From: SHZI01 sp031409515
GTDB lineage: Bacteria; Pseudomonadota; Gammaproteobacteria; Steroidobacterales; GCA-2729495
Assembly: GCA_031409515.1 (NCBI GenBank)
Contig: JANNXJ010000056.1
Coordinates: forward strand, 62,001 to 126,000
DNA length: 64,000 nt
Reading direction: 5' to 3'
Shown here: piece after piece, positions 44,296 through 52,856 of the stretch
Layout: each line of letters starts with the position of its first letter
Position numbering within the stretch: the first letter of the stretch is position 1
Notes under the pieces: generated by a model
The model's database searches: none
What the model saw: the letters and a program-made list of their open reading frames with translations, nothing else
Told to the model about the DNA's origin: nothing
Translations under genes and position numbers: made by a program

Positions 44296-45504
44296 ATGCT
44301 CTTCGCGGAAATGATCCTCGTGGCGCTCCAGTCGGTCCGGGCCAACCTGTTCCGCGCCTTCCTCACCATGCTGGGCATCATCATCGGCGTCGCGTCGGTG
44401 ATCACGATGATCGCCATCGGCTCCGGGGCCAAGGCAGCAGTGGATCAGCAGATCGACCAGCTGGGGGCCAGCGTCCTGTCCGTGCGGGCCGGGAGTTTCA
44501 TGCGCATGGGCGTCGCCCAGAGCGGGGCGACCCTCAGCATCCAGGATGCGGACGCCATCGTAAAGGGGGCGCCCTCCGTCATCGGTGTGGTGCCCGAGAT
44601 TGCCGGCCAGCTGCAGATCAAGCTGGGCAACCGGAACGAGAGCCTGCGGGTGGCCGGGGTGACCGCCAACTTCCCTGGCATCCAGGGCTACAGCATTGCC
44701 TCAGGCCGGTCCTTCACCCAGGCGGACGATGCCAGCCGGCGGGCTGTGGCCGTCCTCGGGGCCTCAGTGGCCGCGAAGCTGGGCAGCACCGGAGAGTCCA
44801 TCGTCGGCCAGACGATCTACATCAAGGGCATCGCTTTCGAGGTGCTGGGCGTGTTCGCGGAGAAGGGCTCCAGTGGCTTTCGCAATGTGGACGAGCAGCT
44901 CTGGATTCCGTTCTACACCGCCCGCTACCGGGTCTTTGGCACGGAACAGCTGGACTCCATCAGCGCGCAGATGGCGCCTGGCTCCACGGTGGAACGCTCC
45001 ATCGTCGAGATCGAGCAGGTCATGCGCCGGGAGCACCAGATTCAGCCCGGCAAGGACAACGACTTCAGCATTTCCGACCCCCGCCAGTTCTTCAACGTGC
45101 GGGAAGCCGCGGCGAACATTTTCGCCATCCTGCTGGCGGGCATCGCCAGCATTAGCCTGGTGGTGGGCGGCATCGGCATCATGAACATCATGCTGGTGAC
45201 GGTCACGGAGCGCACCAAGGAGATCGGCATCCGCAAGGCGCTGGGCGCCAGCCGCCGGAACATCCTCCTGCAGTTCGTGGTGGAGGCCATGGTGCTGTGC
45301 ATGCTGGGCGGCGCGGTGGGCATCGCGCTGGGCGCGGGCATCACCACGCTGATCGCGCGCATCGCCGGCTGGAGCATGGCCATCTCGCCAACAGCCGTGG
45401 CGCTGGCCTTCTGTTTCAGTGCGGCGGTAGGCCTGTTCTTCGGGATCTGGCCGGCGCGCAAGGCCGCGCGGCTGGACCCCATCGAAGCCCTGCGCTACGA
45501 GTAG
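44296..45504 (+). CDS. MacB-like ABC transporter permease
   Basis: 402 aa. One N-terminal membrane helix (FLTMLGIIIGVASVITMIAI), a large periplasmic MacB_PCD domain (residues about 50-245), and three C-terminal helices with the FtsX-type GGIGIMNIMLVTVTERTKEIGIRKALGAS. It ends LDPIEALRYE, the usual MacB-type end. The operon's ATPase is a separate chain, unlike E. coli MacB where both are fused. Substrate unknown: a peptide, macrolide, lipoprotein or siderophore is possible. The TAG stop lies in REP copy C. Confidence 0.92.
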   Translation: MLFAEMILVALQSVRANLFRAFLTMLGIIIGVASVITMIAIGSGAKAAVDQQIDQLGASVLSVRAGSFMRMGVAQSGATLSIQDADAIVKGAPSVIGVVPEIAGQLQIKLGNRNESLRVAGVTANFPGIQGYSIASGRSFTQADDASRRAVAVLGASVAAKLGSTGESIVGQTIYIKGIAFEVLGVFAEKGSSGFRNVDEQLWIPFYTARYRVFGTEQLDSISAQMAPGSTVERSIVEIEQVMRREHQIQPGKDNDFSISDPRQFFNVREAAANIFAILLAGIASISLVVGGIGIMNIMLVTVTERTKEIGIRKALGASRRNILLQFVVEAMVLCMLGGAVGIALGAGITTLIARIAGWSMAISPTAVALAFCFSAAVGLFFGIWPARKAARLDPIEALRYE

Positions 45505-45523
45505 GAGCGGCTTTAGCCGCGAT
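45501..45523 (+). repeat. REP-like single arm (GTAG type), copy C
   Basis: GTAGGAGCGGCTTTAGCCGC followed by GAT; one self-complementary arm without an inverted partner. TAG 45502-45504 is the stop of the permease gene. Confidence 0.93.
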
Positions 45524-45555
45524 CGACACCGGGCACAACACCGAAAGCCGAGTCC

Positions 45556-45867
45556 ATGCGCAGAATCCTTCTGGCGACGCTCCTTCTCCAGGTCTCCCCG
45601 GTAGTCTCAGCCGACGGCCTCGCCAACGCCTATCTCGTCTGCGACATCTTCGAGAAGACGGGAATCTCAGCCGAGTGCGAGGCGTCGAACGCAACGTCCA
45701 CCGTGGACGTGATCATCAATACCAGCAGGGAGGAAGCCCAGCAGGTATGCCTGGTGGTCGCGGACCGGATGGCGCAGATGGGCCGCTCCCTCGGCGGCCG
45801 GTGGCAGCTCCGGATCTTTGCTCCGGACCGGGCTGCCGAGCCCCTCGCGGCGTGTGCGCTGAGGTGA
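45556..45867 (+). CDS. Small exported cysteine-containing protein, unknown function
   Basis: 103 aa with a signal peptide (RRILLATLLLQVSPVVSA) and a mature part of about 85 residues holding four Cys (about 29, 41, 65 and 100), enough for two disulfides in the periplasm. I do not recognise the family. The base composition and codon use match the neighbours. The exported thioredoxin-fold protein begins 23 nt later, so the two may be co-expressed; a link between a disulfide substrate and a thiol protein is only a guess. Confidence 0.55.
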   Translation: MRRILLATLLLQVSPVVSADGLANAYLVCDIFEKTGISAECEASNATSTVDVIINTSREEAQQVCLVVADRMAQMGRSLGGRWQLRIFAPDRAAEPLAACALR

Positions 45868-45890
45868 CTGACTTGAGAAAGGAACACGCC

Positions 45891-46223
45891 ATGAGAACCA
45901 CCTCCGCCGCCGGCCTGCTGCTGGCCGTCATGCTGCTCTCAGTGAATGTCCAGGCCAGCAAGCCCATCTCCGGCGTCACGCTCTTCATGGCACCCTGGTG
46001 TGGTTACTGCATGCAGGCCAAGGCCTACATGGCCAAACACGACATTGCCTACCGGGAATACGACGTGGACACAGCCGCCGGGCAGAAGGCCTTCGAGAAG
46101 ATGGGCGGCACCAAGGGCGTCCCCGCGGGCAAGCGGGGCATCCCGTTCCTGGTGTGGCAGGGCAAAGAGATACGGGGCTTTCAGGCGAGCCGCTACGCGG
46201 AGTTTTTCCAGTTGCCGGACTAA
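45891..46223 (+). CDS. Exported glutaredoxin/thioredoxin-fold protein
   Basis: 110 aa. A signal peptide (LLLAVMLLSVNVQA) precedes a glutaredoxin-like domain with VTLFMAPWCGYCMQAK (Cys37-Gly-Tyr-Cys40), YREYDVDT and the cis-Pro segment RGIPFLVWQGKEIRGF. It should exchange thiols in the periplasm. AAAGGAA lies 8 nt upstream of ATG 45891. It follows the small four-Cys protein and precedes the DUF427 gene. Confidence 0.85.
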   Translation: MRTTSAAGLLLAVMLLSVNVQASKPISGVTLFMAPWCGYCMQAKAYMAKHDIAYREYDVDTAAGQKAFEKMGGTKGVPAGKRGIPFLVWQGKEIRGFQASRYAEFFQLPD

Positions 46224-46256
46224 CGGGCTCAGCGACGGCTTGGGGAGTCATGCCCG

Positions 46257-46772
46257 ATGTGGAAATTCGAGGGCCGGAAGCGGCCTGACTTTGCGGAGGC
46301 GCCTGCCGCCGGGCAGGAATCCGTGTGGGATTACCCGCGGCCGCCGCGGCTTGTCGAGGACTCCCGCCACGTGGAGGTCTGGCACGGGACGCAGCGCATC
46401 GCCGCCACCCGGCGGGCCTGGCGGGTACTGGAAACGGCGAGTCCGCCCACCTTCTACCTGCCCGTGGAAGACGTGGCGATGGAGTGGCTGAACCCTGCTG
46501 CGGGCAGCTCGTTCTGCGAGTGGAAGGGCTCGGCCAGCTACTTCTCGCTGGCTAGCGGTGGTGTGCAGGGTCAGGCCGTGGCCTGGAGCTATCCGCGGCC
46601 CTCCGCAGCTTTTGCCCGGCTTGCCGGCTGTCTGTCGTTCTATCCGGGCCGGGTCCGGTGCCTGGTGGCTGGCGAGGTGGCGAGACCCCAGCCCGGCGGC
46701 TTCTACGGTGGCTGGCTCACTGACGAGATCGTCGGGCCCGTCAAGGGCGAGCCCGGCACCGGTCACTGGTAG
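46257..46772 (+). CDS. DUF427-domain protein
   Basis: 171 aa. DUF427 signatures: ESVWDYPRPPRLVEDSRHV at the N-terminus, TFYLPVEDVAMEWL, FCEWKGSASYFSL and YPGRVRCLVAGE. It is a cytosolic beta-barrel-like protein of unknown reaction, often found near redox or stress genes. It is convergent with egtD, 36 nt apart, without an obvious hairpin between them. Confidence 0.85.
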   Translation: MWKFEGRKRPDFAEAPAAGQESVWDYPRPPRLVEDSRHVEVWHGTQRIAATRRAWRVLETASPPTFYLPVEDVAMEWLNPAAGSSFCEWKGSASYFSLASGGVQGQAVAWSYPRPSAAFARLAGCLSFYPGRVRCLVAGEVARPQPGGFYGGWLTDEIVGPVKGEPGTGHW

Positions 46773-46808
46773 CGACGCGCCAGCGATCCCGGGCCTGTCA
46801 GGGCGGGC

Positions 46809-47783
46809 TCACGCCGGCCTCAGCAGGTGCACGGAGAACCGGTCAGCCCCGTCGCACCAGCTGTGGGTGAGCTGCCAGTGGGACCGGGCAGCCAGGTCAC
46901 GAAATTCATCAATGGAATACTTGTAGGAGTTCTCCGTGTGGATCGTCTCCCCGGCCGCGAAGGCGATGTCGCGCCCGGCCACCCGGACGGTCTGGTCCAG
47001 CACGCTGCGCAGGTGCATCTCCACCCGGCCACGCCGCTCGGCATACCCGGCCTCGTGCTCGAAGGCATCAAGGTCGAAGCTTGCGTCCAGGTCCCGGTTG
47101 ATCCGTGTCAGCAGGTTCAGGTTGAAGGCCGCTGTGGTGCCCGCGGCATCGTTGTAGGCGGCATCGAGAACAGCTTTTTCCTTCTTGAGATCCACGCCGA
47201 TCAGCAACGCGCTTGCCCCGAGGCCGCGGCAGGTCGTTGCGAGGAACCGCGTCGCATCGGCCGGGTGGAAGTTGCCGATGGTCGAGCCGGGGAAGAAGAG
47301 CAGCCGGGGCTGTCCCGCTACCCGTTGCGGCAGCGAAAACGGCTGGGTGAAATCGGCGACGACGGGCCGGACGCGGAGGCCCGGAAACTCGCCTGCGAGT
47401 GCGGCGGCAGCGGACTGCAGATATTGCGCCGAAATATCCACCGGCACATAGCGGGCGGGGCGCTGCAGGGCCCGGAGCAGGATGCGCGTCTTCAGGCTTG
47501 CGCCGCTGCCGAGCTCCACCAGTTCGGCGTCCGGGCCGATGAGCGCCGCGATCTCGCGACCACGCCGCTCGAGGATTCCGGTTTCCACGCGGGTCGGGTA
47601 GTACTCCGGCTGCCGGCAAATCTCGTCGAAGAGTGCCGAACCCCGCTCGTCGTAAAAATACTTGCACTCCAGTGACTTCCGCGGGTTCGTGAGGCCCCGG
47701 AGTACGGACTGCTCGAACTCGGCCAGCGGGGCTTCCGCTGCCGGGTCGTCCTGCCACTGGTCTGCCGGGGTCTGGTTCGCCAT
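46809..47783 (-). CDS. egtD: L-histidine N-alpha-methyltransferase (ergothioneine synthesis)
   Basis: 324 aa. It trimethylates histidine to hercynine, the first step of ergothioneine synthesis. Seen: LECKYFYDERGSALFDEICR, PEYYPTRVETGIL, SAM motif LVELGSGASLKTRILL, YVPVDIS, LFFPGSTIGNFHP, and C-terminal ETIHTENSYKYS with the histidine-binding Glu/Ser region. ATG 47783 overlaps the egtB TGA by one base (TGATG), so the pair is coupled. Its product is the substrate of EgtB. Confidence 0.94.
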   Translation of the reverse strand: MANQTPADQWQDDPAAEAPLAEFEQSVLRGLTNPRKSLECKYFYDERGSALFDEICRQPEYYPTRVETGILERRGREIAALIGPDAELVELGSGASLKTRILLRALQRPARYVPVDISAQYLQSAAAALAGEFPGLRVRPVVADFTQPFSLPQRVAGQPRLLFFPGSTIGNFHPADATRFLATTCRGLGASALLIGVDLKKEKAVLDAAYNDAAGTTAAFNLNLLTRINRDLDASFDLDAFEHEAGYAERRGRVEMHLRSVLDQTVRVAGRDIAFAAGETIHTENSYKYSIDEFRDLAARSHWQLTHSWCDGADRFSVHLLRPA

Positions 47784-49072
47784 CAGGAATCCTCGGCGAG
47801 TCTCAGTCCGCTGAACTGCCAGCGCTTCTCGGGTTGAAAGAAATTGCGGTAGGTGGCGCGCACATGGCTGGCCGGCGTCACGCAGGAGCCGCCCCGCAGG
47901 ACGCGCTGCCCGTGCATGAACTTGCCGTTGTACTCGCCGAGGCCGCCGGCCAGCGGCTGGAAGCGCGGATAGGGGGCGAAATCGCTGGCAGTCCACTCCC
48001 ACACATCGCCGAACAGGGCCGCGAAGTCTGCGCCTGCCGTCACCGGCGGAGCGGGCTGCAGCCGGCCGCTGTCGGCGAAATTGCCGGCCACGGGCGTTCC
48101 CGCCGCCGCGCGCTCCCACTCGAACTCCGTGGGCAGCCGCTTGCCTGCCCAGCGCGCGAAGGCCTCGGCCTCGAACCAGGACACGTGGCACACCGGCGCC
48201 ATGGGGTCCACGGGCTCGCGACCCCGCAGGGTCATCGTCTGCCACTCGTGGTCGCCGCTACGCCAGTACAGCGGGGCCGTCCAGCCCTCCTCCTGCACCC
48301 GGTCCCACCCATCGGCGAGCCACAGGGACGGCGTGCTGTAGCCGCCGTCCTGAATGAAGGCCAGCCACTCGCCATTGAGCACCGGTCGGGAGGCCAGGGA
48401 GAAAGGTTGCAGCAATACCTGATGGCAAGGCCGCTCGCAGTCGAAGGCGAAGCCGTCGCTGCCTGCACCCACCGCGCCGATACCGCCGGGCACGCTGATC
48501 CACGCCATGGCCGCCGGGGAGGCGCTCGGCCCGTCGGGATTCAGCGGCCCGGGCCGATAGGCCGGCAGCAACGGGGTCTGGGCAAACAGGTGCAGGAGGT
48601 CGGTGAGGAGCAGCTCCTGGTGCTGTTGTTCGTGGTGGATGCCCAGCTCGATCCGCTCCAGCGCTGCCGGATCCGGCGTGCCTTCCAGCAAACGGCGCAT
48701 CGCGTCGTCCACCCGGTCGCGATAGTCCAGGACCCGCTGCAGTGCCGGCCGCGTGAGCATCCCCCGCCGGGCGCGTGGCTGCCGGTCGCCGACGGCGTCG
48801 TAGTAGGAGTTGAACAGGTAGCCGAAGTGCTCATCGAAGAGCCGATAGCCCGGAGCGAACGGCACCAGCACGAAGGTCTCGAAGAACCAGCTGGTGTGCG
48901 CGAGGTGCCACTTGGCCGGGCTGGCGTCGTCCATGGACTGGACCGTGGCGTCCGCATCGGACAATCCGTCCGCGAGGGAGCGGCTCGTGGCGCGAACGTT
49001 GTTGTAAGCCTCTGCGGGTCGAAGCTGGGTCCCGCCGAGAGCCGCACGTTGGGGCTGCAGTACTGTGCCCAC
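47783..49072 (-). CDS. egtB: Hercynine oxygenase / sulfoxide synthase
   Basis: 429 aa. N-terminal DinB-like iron domain with MDDASPAKWHLAHTSWFFET and GIHHEQQHQELLL (His147 and His151 plus an earlier His form the iron triad). The C-terminal formylglycine-enzyme-like (FGE-sulfatase) domain has CHVSWFEAEAFARWAGKRLP, WEWTASDF and RVLRGGSCVTP. It joins a thiol to hercynine using O2. GTG 49072 is chosen for its GGAGGT 9 nt upstream; the frame continues to 49219 but loses family likeness. The thiol donor (cysteine or gamma-glutamylcysteine) is undecided, and no egtA, egtC or egtE is in the window. Confidence 0.92.
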   Translation of the reverse strand: MGTVLQPQRAALGGTQLRPAEAYNNVRATSRSLADGLSDADATVQSMDDASPAKWHLAHTSWFFETFVLVPFAPGYRLFDEHFGYLFNSYYDAVGDRQPRARRGMLTRPALQRVLDYRDRVDDAMRRLLEGTPDPAALERIELGIHHEQQHQELLLTDLLHLFAQTPLLPAYRPGPLNPDGPSASPAAMAWISVPGGIGAVGAGSDGFAFDCERPCHQVLLQPFSLASRPVLNGEWLAFIQDGGYSTPSLWLADGWDRVQEEGWTAPLYWRSGDHEWQTMTLRGREPVDPMAPVCHVSWFEAEAFARWAGKRLPTEFEWERAAAGTPVAGNFADSGRLQPAPPVTAGADFAALFGDVWEWTASDFAPYPRFQPLAGGLGEYNGKFMHGQRVLRGGSCVTPASHVRATYRNFFQPEKRWQFSGLRLAEDS

Positions 49073-49088
49073 CTGACGCGGACCTCCG

Positions 49089-49337
49089 ATGCTTGTTTTC
49101 CCCACCCTAACAGCATCAGCGGCGTGCTCCAAACCGGCCGCTGCCGGGCGCTGGGCACGCCAGCGCCACTTCGAGCAGGTGCGGCGCCTGGTGGCAGAGG
49201 TTGCCGAAGCGGAGACCACGTTGAGCCAGGGCGAGCAACGGCTGCAGGGGTCGCTGCGGGTGGCAGCCTACATGGTGGACCTCACGGACGTCCAGAACCG
49301 GGGGCGGGGCCTCAGCCATCATCGGGGGAGGGAATAG
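49089..49337 (+). CDS. Possible small protein (82 aa), unrecognised, divergent from egtB
   Basis: The second half (HFEQVRRLVAEVAEAETTL then SQGEQRLQGSLRVAAYMVDL) has G/C-ending codons like the neighbouring genes and an amphipathic helical look, so it could be a real small gene or the remnant of a longer one. ATG 49089 is 16 nt from the egtB start. The first 25 residues look less convincing. The rest of the gap to 49496 shows nothing clear. I cannot assign a family. Confidence 0.28.
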   Translation: MLVFPTLTASAACSKPAAAGRWARQRHFEQVRRLVAEVAEAETTLSQGEQRLQGSLRVAAYMVDLTDVQNRGRGLSHHRGRE

Positions 49338-49496
49338 GCATTTCGAACACCCCCTAAGCTGAGTCTGCCAGCCCCGGATGCCGATCGCCTCGGCCCCCGG
49401 GCTGGCCGTCCGCCCGCTGCGCCGACCCACGAGGCTGGAGAGAAATCCCGCGTACTCCGGCGTACACCAGAATAGCGGCAAGCCGAATCTCCCGAG

Positions 49497-50708
49497 TTAA
49501 CCGGCGGCCGTGACGCTACTCCCCGGCTTGCCGGCCTTCGCCGGCTTCAGATCGTTGATTCCCCAGAACTCGAGTTCCCCCTCGAAGGACCAGCGCGGAT
49601 GAATCCGCTCCAGGTCGGCGAGATCTGCATTGCTGGCGAAGTCGTAGCCGTTGCCGGCATCGTTGTACCACTGGGCATAACGCAGGGGATAAACGACCTC
49701 GTCGGTGACCAGACTCAGCGTCTTCATCAGCCACATGGGAAAGGGCTTGTACTTGAACCGCGTACCGTGGCGGTTGCCTTTCTCGGCAATGGCCACCAGC
49801 TCGTGACCCGTCTGGGCGCAGGAGGCAATGGAGAAGTTCTCGTTGGAGAAGACTTCCGGGTACTCGAAGACCGTGCCGACCCACTTGCCCACGTCCCGCA
49901 CGTCGATCCAGTTCACGAGAAATTCCGGCGGGTTGATCCCTGGAATGTTGTTCTCCCGGATCATCGTCTTCGAGAGCGCGGAATCGCCCCGGATATGGAC
50001 CTGGGCGGTGTAGTCCACCCGGTGCATGGCGTAGTAGTAGGCCGGGCGGTGGATACAGGTGACGTTCACGCCCTCGGCCCGCAGGAAGTCCGAAATTCGC
50101 AGCTTCTGCCGGATCCACCAGGGCGTCTCGGGCACGCCGCCAACGAAGTCACTGACCTTGTCCGTCGGGAAGATCAGCGTGATGACGTGCTTGACGGACG
50201 GATTGGCCCTGAGTGCGCCCAGGGACGCGACGGCCTGGCGCATGACGGCGGCACAGCCGCCCACCGGGTCTCTGCCGTGATTGGTGATCTTGCCGGCCTT
50301 GCTGGTGTTGGCCGTGAGGTAGAGCACCACACCGGCGCAGTCCCTGAAAGCCTTGGTCAGGGTCTCCTCGGAATTCATGTCCACGCCGGACTGCAGGGTG
50401 AGCAACCCGGGGGCCTCCGCCTCGGTCTTCAGCAAAAGGGCTTCCAGCCGGGCCGCCGCCTGGGTGCCTGCGGTTCTGTAGAGAGCCCGCACCCGGAACT
50501 GCCGGGTCTTGGTCAGTTCCTCGACGATCGCGTAGCACTCCCAGCCGGTGGCACAGGTGACGGCGAGCAGCGGCAGTTCACCGGTTGAGCGGGCCGGGGA
50601 CGGACTGCGCTCCCGCTCCGCCCGGATCTTCAGTACGGCCTCAACGAGCCGCTTGTTCTTCGCCTTGATGGCCTGCTGGCCCATCCGGACCGCGGTGTCT
50701 CTATCCAT
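49497..50708 (-). CDS. NmrA-like / atypical SDR NAD(P)-binding protein
   Basis: 403 aa. After a charged N-terminal helix of about 45 residues, a Rossmann start (LPLLAVTCATGWECYAIVEEL) shows a degenerate TGATGxxG loop. Next come FRVRALYRT, a VVLYLTANTSKAG strand with PSVKHVITLIFP, RAEGVNVTCIHRPAYYY and a WIDVRDVGKW helix, all usual for NmrA-type extended SDRs. Such proteins either sense NADP(H) or reduce quinone- or lignan-like substrates. The catalytic Tyr is not clear. It stands alone, 35 nt upstream of the murI 3' end on the same strand. Confidence 0.75.
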   Translation of the reverse strand: MDRDTAVRMGQQAIKAKNKRLVEAVLKIRAERERSPSPARSTGELPLLAVTCATGWECYAIVEELTKTRQFRVRALYRTAGTQAAARLEALLLKTEAEAPGLLTLQSGVDMNSEETLTKAFRDCAGVVLYLTANTSKAGKITNHGRDPVGGCAAVMRQAVASLGALRANPSVKHVITLIFPTDKVSDFVGGVPETPWWIRQKLRISDFLRAEGVNVTCIHRPAYYYAMHRVDYTAQVHIRGDSALSKTMIRENNIPGINPPEFLVNWIDVRDVGKWVGTVFEYPEVFSNENFSIASCAQTGHELVAIAEKGNRHGTRFKYKPFPMWLMKTLSLVTDEVVYPLRYAQWYNDAGNGYDFASNADLADLERIHPRWSFEGELEFWGINDLKPAKAGKPGSSVTAAG

Positions 50709-50743
50709 TGCTCTGCCAGCCTGTGCGATGAGTGCGGACGAAA

Positions 50744-51580
50744 TTATAGGTGAGTCTGCGGGGACGTGGTCAGCTCAGTACCCTGCCAGCCCATCTCTGC
50801 CACAGCGCTGTCGACGCCAACGAGGGTGTGCAGCAGCCCCGCGAACCCGGCCCCGGATCCCGTGGTGTAGAAGCGGTGCTGGCCCGCCCCCTCGCTCCCG
50901 GACCAAAGCCCCCGCTCCTCGAGGGTTTGCCGGAGGTGCCGGGCAATGGCTGGCGCCGGATCGATCACCTGGACCCCCGGGCCGGCAATCTGCCGGATGA
51001 GCTCAATCAGGAAGGGGTAGTGACTGCAGGCCAGGACCACCGTGTCGGCGCCTGCAGCCAGCATGGGGCCCAGGTAGCGCCGGAGCAGGGCCTCCGTGGC
51101 TGGCGTGTCCAGCTCGCCCCGCTCGACCTGTTCGGCGAGCCCGTCGCAGACCTGACTGACGAGTGTGACGGCACTGGCGTGGCGACCCGCGGTGGCCCGG
51201 AACAGCTTGCCCTGAAAGGTTGCCGGGGTTGCCATGATGCCGATCACACCGGATCTGGTAGCGCCCGCCGCAGGTTTCACCGCCGGCTCCATGCCGATGG
51301 ACGGCAGCTGTGGAAAGGTCTCACGCAGATGCTTGAGTGCGGCGGCTGAGGCGGTGTTGCAGGCCACGACGATGGCCTTGCAGTCCTGGGCAAGGAGAAA
51401 GCGGGTGATGGCCACGCAGTACTGGCGCAGTTCGTCTTCCCCGCGGGGTCCGTAGGGCATGTGCACCTGATCCGCGAAGTAGACCGTGTCGTCGTGGGGC
51501 AGTTCGCGGACGACCTCCCGCCAGACGGACAAACCGCCGGCGCCGGAGTCAAAGATGCCGATGGGGCCGGTGTGCTGCAT
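50744..51580 (-). CDS. murI: Glutamate racemase
   Basis: 278 aa. It converts L- to D-glutamate for peptidoglycan. Motifs: GIFDSGAGGLSV, MPYGPRGEDEL, catalytic VACNTASAAAL (Cys74) and VLACSHYPFL (Cys185 with the adjacent His). It lies downstream of bioA on the same strand, with REP copy D falling in the junction. ATG 51580 is 10 nt after the bioA stop. Confidence 0.93.
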   Translation of the reverse strand: MQHTGPIGIFDSGAGGLSVWREVVRELPHDDTVYFADQVHMPYGPRGEDELRQYCVAITRFLLAQDCKAIVVACNTASAAALKHLRETFPQLPSIGMEPAVKPAAGATRSGVIGIMATPATFQGKLFRATAGRHASAVTLVSQVCDGLAEQVERGELDTPATEALLRRYLGPMLAAGADTVVLACSHYPFLIELIRQIAGPGVQVIDPAPAIARHLRQTLEERGLWSGSEGAGQHRFYTTGSGAGFAGLLHTLVGVDSAVAEMGWQGTELTTSPQTHL

Positions 51581-51590
51581 GGGCTCTGCC

Positions 51591-52856
51591 TTATCCGGTC
51601 GCGGCTAAAGCCGCTCCTACGGCGGTGGTCAGTGCCGTCAGATCAGCCGGCTCGATGATGTAGGGCGGCATCAGGTAAATCAGGCGACCGAAGGGGCGGA
51701 TCCAGACGCCCTGCTCCACAAAGAGCGCCTGGAGGACCGCCATATTCACGGGCTCCCGCATCTCCACCACGCCAATCGCGCCCAGCACCCGGACATCGGC
51801 CACCGCCGGATGCCCCACGTAAACACCGAGCTCCCGCTGGAGCTGCGCTTCGATGGCCGCGATACGCTGCTGCCAGGGACTGGCCAGAAGCAACTCGATG
51901 CTCTTCCCCGCCACCGCCGTCGCCAGCGGGTTCGCCATGAAGGTTGGCCCGTGCATCAGCACGCCGCCCTGGGCGGAGATCCCGGCCGCCACTTCGGTGG
52001 TGGCCAGCGTCGCGGCCAGGCTCAGGTAGCCCCCGGTCAGGGCCTTGCCGAGGCACAGGATGTCTGGGGCAATGCCCGCGTGCTCACAGGCGAAAAGCCT
52101 GCCCGTACGGCCGAAGCCCGTAGCAATCTCGTCTGCAATGAGCAACACGCTGTGCCGCTGGCAGAGCTCCGCAACACCCCGCAAATAGTCTGCTGAGTAG
52201 AACCACATCCCGCCGGCGCCCTGCACGATGGGTTCGAGGATGACGGCGGCCAGCTCGTCCCTGTGGGCTGTGATCAGCCGCTCGAATTCATCCAGATCGC
52301 CCGACACGAGCGGCCTTCCGAATCGCGACTCGGGGCGAGGCGCGAACAGGTGTGTCGGCAGCACGCCGCGAAACAGCTGATGCATGCCATTGACCGGGTC
52401 GCAAACGGCCATCGCCCCGAAGGTATCACCGTGGTACCCGCCACGAATCGTCAGGAGCCTCGTCTTCGCCAAGTTTCTTCGCCCCTGCCAGTACTGCAGT
52501 GCCATCTTGATCGCCACCTCGACGGCGACGGAGCCCGAGTCACTGAAGAAGACGTGCTGCAGCGGCTCCGGGGTGAGCGCGACGAGCTGCCGGCCCAGCG
52601 CGATGGCCGGTTCGTGGGTCAGCCCGCCAAACATCACGTGGGCCGTGCGCTTTAGCTGGTCCTCGATGGCCGCATTTAGTGCCGGGTGGTTATAGCCGTG
52701 AATGACGCACCACCAGGACGCCATGCCGTCGATCAGTTCCCGGCCGTCCGCAAGCCGGATCCGCACACCGCTGGCGGAGGCCACCTCGTAGGCCGGCAGC
52801 GGCGCGGTCATGGAGGTGTAGGGGTGCCAGAGGTGGTGGCGATCGAACTCGTTCAT
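51591..52856 (-). CDS. bioA: Adenosylmethionine-8-amino-7-oxononanoate aminotransferase
   Basis: 421 aa. PLP enzyme converting KAPA to DAPA in biotin synthesis. Motifs: LWHPYTSMTAPLP, DGMASWWCVIHGYNHP, FFSDSGSVAVEVAIKMA, GGYHGDTFGAM, ADEIATGFGRTG and the PLP Lys in LCLGKALTGGYL. Its ATG overlaps the TSUP stop (ATGA). The last nine residues, VGAALAATG, are encoded by a REP element read through in the frame that avoids its TAG, so the natural C-terminus has been altered or extended. Confidence 0.95.
   Translation of the reverse strand: MNEFDRHHLWHPYTSMTAPLPAYEVASASGVRIRLADGRELIDGMASWWCVIHGYNHPALNAAIEDQLKRTAHVMFGGLTHEPAIALGRQLVALTPEPLQHVFFSDSGSVAVEVAIKMALQYWQGRRNLAKTRLLTIRGGYHGDTFGAMAVCDPVNGMHQLFRGVLPTHLFAPRPESRFGRPLVSGDLDEFERLITAHRDELAAVILEPIVQGAGGMWFYSADYLRGVAELCQRHSVLLIADEIATGFGRTGRLFACEHAGIAPDILCLGKALTGGYLSLAATLATTEVAAGISAQGGVLMHGPTFMANPLATAVAGKSIELLLASPWQQRIAAIEAQLQRELGVYVGHPAVADVRVLGAIGVVEMREPVNMAVLQALFVEQGVWIRPFGRLIYLMPPYIIEPADLTALTTAVGAALAATG
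51599..51620 (-). repeat. REP-like single arm (GTAG type), copy D
   Basis: On the minus strand this reads GTAGGAGCGGCTTTAGCCGC then GA. It lies inside the 3' end of bioA, 19 nt before the murI start. Here the GTA and GGA are read as Val-Gly, so no TAG stop is used; bioA ends at TAA 9 nt further on. Confidence 0.92.

Noticed and set aside
42227..45504. LolCDE lipoprotein release system
   Set aside because: A periplasmic adaptor lipoprotein with a coiled-coil hairpin is present and the permease is MacB-like, which fits a MacAB-type exporter better.
47834..49357. Plus-strand open frame of 507 codons opposite egtB
   Set aside because: Arg/Gly-rich antisense translation; egtB motifs are clear on the minus strand.
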